DNA from: [Leptolyngbya] sp. JSC-1 | GTDB lineage: Bacteria; Cyanobacteriota; Cyanobacteriia; Elainellales; Elainellaceae | Length of the DNA stretch: 8,866 bases | NCBI GenBank assembly: GCA_000733415.1 | Contig: KL662191.1 | Location: forward strand, 6,326,174-6,335,039 | Reading direction: 5' to 3' | Shown here: in pieces, positions 5,871 to 8,866 of the stretch | How the letters are laid out: each line of letters opens with the position of its first letter | Numbering within the stretch: the first letter of the stretch is position 1 | Made by a program: the position numbers and the translations under genes | The notes under the pieces: model-generated | Database searches by the model: none | The model's input: only the letters and a program-made list of their open reading frames with translations | What the model was told of the DNA's origin: nothing

Positions 5871-6611
5871 ATGAAGCAACTCCCACCAAAATTTAAGAAA
5901 TCCCAACCCGTTTCTAAACGCCGATCTCGCTTGCGTGCCCTCTTTACTGTCCAAAACGGAATTGCCTTGTCGCTGCTGTTGTTCTGTCTGAGTACAGCGT
6001 GGTGGCTGTTAACCCAATCCGGCATTGATTTTTCGCAGCCCGCCGCGCTGATTGACTCGATTCAGTCCATGGGTTGGCTAGGGATTTTGCTCTACATTGG
6101 GTTCTTGTTTGTCGCGATTGTGATTGGCCCAATTCCCAGTACCCCGGTTACAGTAGCTGCCGGAGCTATCTGGGATCCTAATCTAGCTGGATTCTTTGGC
6201 GTAATTGGCATTTATTTAGGCAGTCTGGCCGCCTACTTTATTGGTCGAACGCTGGGCCGCTCGGTGGTACGGGCCTTACTAGGCAAGGTGATTTATTTTT
6301 CTAGCCATCGGGGCGAGGTGTATCTGGGTTGGTTGGTATTTGTCTCGCACCTGCTGCCCTTCATGCCCTATGACCTAGTTAGCTACGGGGCGGGCATTTC
6401 TGGCATGTCATTTCCCATCTATGCCGCCACCTGTCTGCTGGGAATTATTCCCTGCATCTTTTTCCTCACCCATATGGGCGCAGCCCTCACGGGTGGCCTA
6501 GTCCTGGGTATCTGTATAGCCGTCCTATTTGTGCTAGTGCTAGTTTTACTACCCTGGGGCGTCAAACGCTATAACTGGCTAGGACTGCGGGATGTTATTC
6601 GGGTTGAGTAG
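5871..6611 (+). CDS. VTT-domain (TVP38/TMEM64, DedA-superfamily) membrane protein
   Basis: This 246-aa protein has a basic cytoplasmic start (residues 1-26), a first membrane helix (about 29-48) and then a VTT domain. It shows GPIPSTPVTVAAGAIWDP (86-103), the FIGRTLGR motif (123-130) and LLPFMPYDLVSYGAGIS (161-177), all in the order expected for TVP38-type proteins, followed by two more hydrophobic stretches (about 184-200 and 207-230). Family members are polytopic proteins linked to lipid scrambling or undecaprenyl-phosphate and membrane homeostasis; the substrate here is not predictable. Residue 160, before LLP, is His where I expect the family's usual Arg. No clear Shine-Dalgarno precedes ATG 5871. 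The gene converges on the DUF1400 gene with 29 bp between stops. The family call is strong; the role is open. Confidence 0.88.
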   Translation: MKQLPPKFKKSQPVSKRRSRLRALFTVQNGIALSLLLFCLSTAWWLLTQSGIDFSQPAALIDSIQSMGWLGILLYIGFLFVAIVIGPIPSTPVTVAAGAIWDPNLAGFFGVIGIYLGSLAAYFIGRTLGRSVVRALLGKVIYFSSHRGEVYLGWLVFVSHLLPFMPYDLVSYGAGISGMSFPIYAATCLLGIIPCIFFLTHMGAALTGGLVLGICIAVLFVLVLVLLPWGVKRYNWLGLRDVIRVE

Positions 6612-6650
6612 CGCTTCGGTAGCCCGTCAGCAGGAGCCAGCTATTCAACC
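6602..6650. other. Inverted repeat shared by two convergent stop codons (possible bidirectional transcript end)
   Basis: GGTTGAGTAGC (6602-6612) pairs over 11 positions with GCTATTCAACC (6640-6650), with one G-U wobble. The plus-strand TAG (6609-6611) lies in the left arm and the minus-strand TAG (6641-6643) in the right arm. The 27-nt loop separates them. There is no T-tract on either side, so a role as a bidirectional terminator or RNA 3'-end stabiliser is plausible but not standard. Confidence 0.5.
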
Positions 6651-7267
6651 GCCTCGGTAGGCTGTGCTTCCAAGCTATTGGCAAAGCGAATCAGCTTGAC
6701 CGCATCCACATAAACTCGTTCAGATGGGTAATGCTGCAACACTTCTAGCACCGTCACTTGCCGATCGTCCGCAGCTTTGATCAAGGCGGTTCTGAGCGCT
6801 TCTACATTGTCCGGTTCTGAGGGTTGTTCTCGATTGGGTGCGGCGGTTTTGAGAATCTGAATTTCGGAGCGAGCAGGCGGCAGGTGAATCACTTCACTCA
6901 TTTGGGTGAGCAATTGCTGTCCAGAGTCAGAATCCAGCATTCCAGTCATGAAATTTGAGCTGGCTCCTAGCTTCATGCTCAACACGCTTCGCAGCAAACT
7001 GGGATCAAGCCCCGCCAGCCCCAGGTAAAACCGCAGGGAACCGGGAACTTCATCCGTGGTGACCAGCGTTTCTAAATCTTGCACTGAAACCCCAGCCCGC
7101 AAGGGGCCATAGGTGATGACCAGCCGTTCCGCCGCCAAGACTTGAGAAGGCATCAGTAGACTGCAACAGGCACTCAGCAGTAGGGTGTAACCAGCTCGGC
7201 GGACCCTTTGCCCTAGCTGAGGTATCCCTGATTTTGGCAGTCCTGATTTGACTCGGCGCATCAGCAT
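6641..7267 (-). CDS. Secreted stand-alone DUF1400 protein
   Basis: With the start at ATG 7265-7267 the product has 208 residues. The frame stays open to a TTG at 7406-7408 (255 aa), but the extra 47 residues have no family character, so I prefer the ATG; a second ATG at 7259-7261 is also possible. Residues 1-46 look like a Sec signal peptide: basic QRVRR, hydrophobic AGYTLLLSACCSLLM, and a likely cut after PSQVLAA. A lipobox-like LSAC lies inside the hydrophobic part, so lipoprotein processing cannot be excluded. The mature part starts ERLVITYGPLRAGVSVQDL and continues with SLRFYLGLAGLDPSLLRSVL, SGQQLLTQMSEVIHLPPA and VEALRTALIKAADDRQVTVL, which fit DUF1400. In cyanobacteria this domain usually precedes an alpha/beta hydrolase; here the gene stops without one. 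Function unknown, acting outside the cytoplasm. Confidence 0.82.
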   Translation of the reverse strand: MLMRRVKSGLPKSGIPQLGQRVRRAGYTLLLSACCSLLMPSQVLAAERLVITYGPLRAGVSVQDLETLVTTDEVPGSLRFYLGLAGLDPSLLRSVLSMKLGASSNFMTGMLDSDSGQQLLTQMSEVIHLPPARSEIQILKTAAPNREQPSEPDNVEALRTALIKAADDRQVTVLEVLQHYPSERVYVDAVKLIRFANSLEAQPTEAVE

Positions 7268-7506
7268 GGCAGCATTTTCTCTATGACCTATCTCCGCCCT
7301 AAAAGCATATCGCAAGCCAAGGCAGATCGGGGAAAACCCTCTGAACGGTTTAACCTCGAGCGCAACTGCTGAGCCGAGCCTACGGAAACGCTGAAAGCGC
7401 CATTTCAATCGGCGCTGTTAACTCCCCTAGCTGGAGGAACTTTAGCTCATCCGATTGGCGTCTCCAAAAGCGGGAATCGTGCTGCGTCCAAATAGCGCAA
7501 ACTGAT

Positions 7507-7524
7507 ATTGCAAATATTGCAAAT
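7507..7524 (+). repeat. Tandem 9-bp repeat with two TTGCAA boxes
   Basis: ATTGCAAAT occurs twice in tandem (7507-7515 and 7516-7524). Each copy contains the palindrome TTGCAA, so two symmetric boxes lie 9 bp apart, about 80 bp upstream of the candidate -10 at 7603. It might be a protein-binding site. Confidence 0.5.
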
Positions 7525-7579
7525 TGTGAAAGCAGGGCAATGATTGCTTACGGTAATTGTAGAAATCGGCTTTTATTTC

Positions 7580-7624
7580 TTAAAGGTTAAAAAACATAGA
7601 GCTATAATCACAAAGATTGATTAT
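7580..7624 (+). promoter_or_regulatory. Candidate tamB promoter with overlapping inverted repeat
   Basis: A perfect TATAAT (7603-7608) is preceded at 17 bp by a weak TTAAAG (7580-7585). ATAATCA (7604-7610) and TGATTAT (7618-7624) are exact reverse complements separated by 7 nt, so the repeat covers most of the -10 and the expected start near 7615. That is where a repressor operator would sit. The resulting leader to ATG 7872 would be about 257 nt. Confidence 0.35.
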
Positions 7625-7871
7625 CCTAATTTCTTCCGCTTAAAATTTATGGCCTTTCTGCCCCATCTCTAACTCTGGTGCCTACAATGCCCCACCTGCT
7701 TAAATAGTAACGGCACCTGCTCAGTACTGGTACGTCGCTTCGATTGACTGTTCGCTCTTGCCTTGCTCCGTGCTTGCCTTGTAATCATCTGCACAAATCC
7801 GCTCCTCACATAGTTCGAGAATCTGGCCGCTGTTGCTGGATTGAGTGGTAGCAGAACAGTTTGGGGGATAT

Positions 7872-8866
7872 ATGAGACTGTTCAGCAAAGAAATTCCTAA
7901 AGTCGCCGTGCCTAAAGAAACGGCAAAACCCCGCCTTCAGCGGCTGCGGCTGCCCATCCTGCCACCCCTCCTGCAGCCCAAATGGGTGGAACCTGGCAAA
8001 CAGCTCCAGCCCGCGCTATTGCGAGTCAGCCTGTTTTTTGGTGGAGTACTGGTGGTCGGCGGCATTTCGGGTGCCAACTGGAGTTTGTCCTACGTACAGG
8101 CCGAACTGGTGCCCAATCTTTCCCGTGAGCTGAGCCGCATGATTGACCGCCCGATTCAGCTAGGGGAAATCGAGCAGGTGTCTTGGTCCGGGGTACGGTT
8201 GGGGCGTTCGGTACTGCCAACCACCGCCACCGATGCCGATCAGATTGTGGCCGAAGCGATCGATATTCGGTTTGATCCAATTCAAAGCCTACGCCATCAA
8301 CAGGTGCGGCTGACCATGACCCTGATCAAACCAACCGCCTTTATTGATCAGGACAAAGCAGGCGATTGGCTGAATCTGGAGCTAGAGTTTGACGAAGATG
8401 CCCGCATTGAAATCGACCAAATTCGCCTCCAGGATGCCACCATTACCCTTGCTCCCCAGCCGATTATTCTGGACGATTCGGTCGAAACCGATCCAGATGA
8501 CGAACCCTGGGACATTTCTGACCATCCCCGCCAAATGACCCTGCGGCAGGTCAACGGCTACTTCAGTCTGCAAGAGCAGGGGCAGCGGCTGGTGTTTCAA
8601 ATGGCCGCTCAGCCATCCCAGCAGGGCAAAATCCAGCTCAAGGGCGACATTCGCATGGATGCAGACCAGCTCCAGATCGCCCTCCAGACCCAAGCACTGC
8701 CAATTAAATCCCTGGAAACGTTCATTCCGACCGATTTGAAGATCGATGCTGGTGAGCTGACGGCTAACGTTACGTATACAATGCAGCCCGATCGTCCTCC
8801 TGAGATCTCCGGTACGGCTCAGTTGCGCGATATGGCCGGACGCGCCAAAGGCGAACCTAACCCGTT
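7872..8866 (+). CDS. tamB: TamB/TIC236-like translocation and assembly module protein, N-terminal part (runs off the window)
   Basis: The frame is open from ATG 7872 to the right edge, giving 331 codons of what is normally a very long protein (well over 1,000 residues in cyanobacteria). A 47-residue basic, Pro-rich cytoplasmic stretch precedes one membrane anchor (about residues 48-68, ALLRVSLFFGGVLVVGGIS). The next segment, DRPIQLGEIEQVSWSGVRLG (92-111) with a following VLPTTATDADQ and LIKPTAFIDQDKAGDWLNL, matches the start of AsmA/TamB-like proteins of cyanobacteria, the relatives of chloroplast TIC236. The repeated beta-rich pattern then begins. Family role: a periplasm-spanning bridge involved in outer-membrane biogenesis, lipid transport or protein assembly together with Omp85 partners. 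A G-rich stretch (7863-7867) ends 4 nt before the ATG, a tight ribosome site. A stop at 7842-7844 limits upstream extension; GTG 7845 is a less likely start. Confidence 0.85.
   Translation, partial: MRLFSKEIPKVAVPKETAKPRLQRLRLPILPPLLQPKWVEPGKQLQPALLRVSLFFGGVLVVGGISGANWSLSYVQAELVPNLSRELSRMIDRPIQLGEIEQVSWSGVRLGRSVLPTTATDADQIVAEAIDIRFDPIQSLRHQQVRLTMTLIKPTAFIDQDKAGDWLNLELEFDEDARIEIDQIRLQDATITLAPQPIILDDSVETDPDDEPWDISDHPRQMTLRQVNGYFSLQEQGQRLVFQMAAQPSQQGKIQLKGDIRMDADQLQIALQTQALPIKSLETFIPTDLKIDAGELTANVTYTMQPDRPPEISGTAQLRDMAGRAKGEPNP

Larger units (their letters stand above)
7268..7871. other. Divergent spacer between the DUF1400 gene and the tamB-like gene
   Basis: The left part (to about 7408) is an in-frame extension of the DUF1400 frame that I consider non-coding leader. 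The middle (about 7500-7650) is AT-rich and contains a tandem repeat and a promoter-like site. The right part (about 7740-7860) is of coding-like composition but has no supported gene; it contains CTTGCCTTG twice (7757-7765 and 7773-7781). Promoters for both flanking genes should lie in this stretch. Confidence 0.55.

Noticed and set aside
5772..6132. Overlapping minus-strand open frames opposite the 5' part of the VTT gene
   Set aside because: Mutually overlapping, basic and Ser-rich, opposite a well-supported gene; no ribosome site.
7268..7408. 47-codon N-terminal extension of the DUF1400 protein from a TTG
   Set aside because: The TTG has no supporting ribosome site, and the extension would bury the signal peptide far from the N-terminus.
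8026..8693. Minus-strand open frames opposite the tamB-like gene
   Set aside because: They lie fully opposite a frame with clear TamB-family sequence and show no family features of their own.
1..8866. CRISPR array, tRNA, rRNA, integron or intact insertion sequence
   Set aside because: I saw no regularly spaced repeats of CRISPR size, no tRNA cloverleaf signature and no transposase or integrase frame.

Overview
The window reads as chromosomal DNA of a cyanobacterium. The reasons are a BicA-type SulP bicarbonate transporter that agrees closely with Synechocystis BicA as I remember it, a DUF1400 protein (a domain found almost only in cyanobacteria), a cyanobacterial-style TamB/TIC236 N-terminus, and several CGATCG cores resembling degenerate HIP1 sites (for example 3420-3425, 3575-3580, 5136-5141, 8257-8262). 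I saw no intact GCGATCGC octamer. Genes are of mixed GC and the spacers are clearly AT-rich, which fits a filamentous or Leptolyngbya-like lineage. That taxonomic guess is inference.

Layout. Positions 1-1565 hold the C-terminal 520 residues of bicA. Then come a 76-bp spacer with an imperfect hairpin and a CPA2-type Na+/H+ antiporter of the NhaS3 kind (1642-3036), closed by a convincing intrinsic terminator (3093-3132). Together these form a Na+-coupled bicarbonate uptake unit: BicA brings in HCO3- with Na+, and the antiporter can export or compartmentalise the Na+. From 3037 to 4650 lies a long AT-rich, mostly gene-free stretch. It carries one probable small membrane protein on the minus strand (3415-3645), a 13-bp direct repeat at 21-bp spacing, several GC-rich perfect hairpins that look like REP elements, an orphan sigma70-like promoter, and a GC-richer gene-free segment just before the next gene.

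Positions 4651-6611 carry three plus-strand genes for small membrane proteins: a protein with one membrane helix plus a helix-turn-helix, an unrecognised protein with about five membrane helices, and a VTT/TVP38 (DedA-superfamily) protein. The gaps of 186 and 251 bp do not suggest a tight operon. A possible 64-codon minus-strand gene lies between the last two. At 6641-7267 on the minus strand is a secreted stand-alone DUF1400 protein. It is convergent with the VTT gene, and the two stop codons sit in opposite arms of one 11-bp inverted repeat. After a spacer of about 600 bp with a promoter-like site overlapped by an inverted repeat, a large tamB-like gene begins at 7872 and runs off the right edge.

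I do not see a clear new multi-gene system, CRISPR array, tRNA, rRNA or intact mobile element. The most distinctive items are the REP-like hairpin series in the AT-rich spacer, the membrane-anchored HTH protein, the stand-alone DUF1400 protein and the shared stop-codon hairpin.
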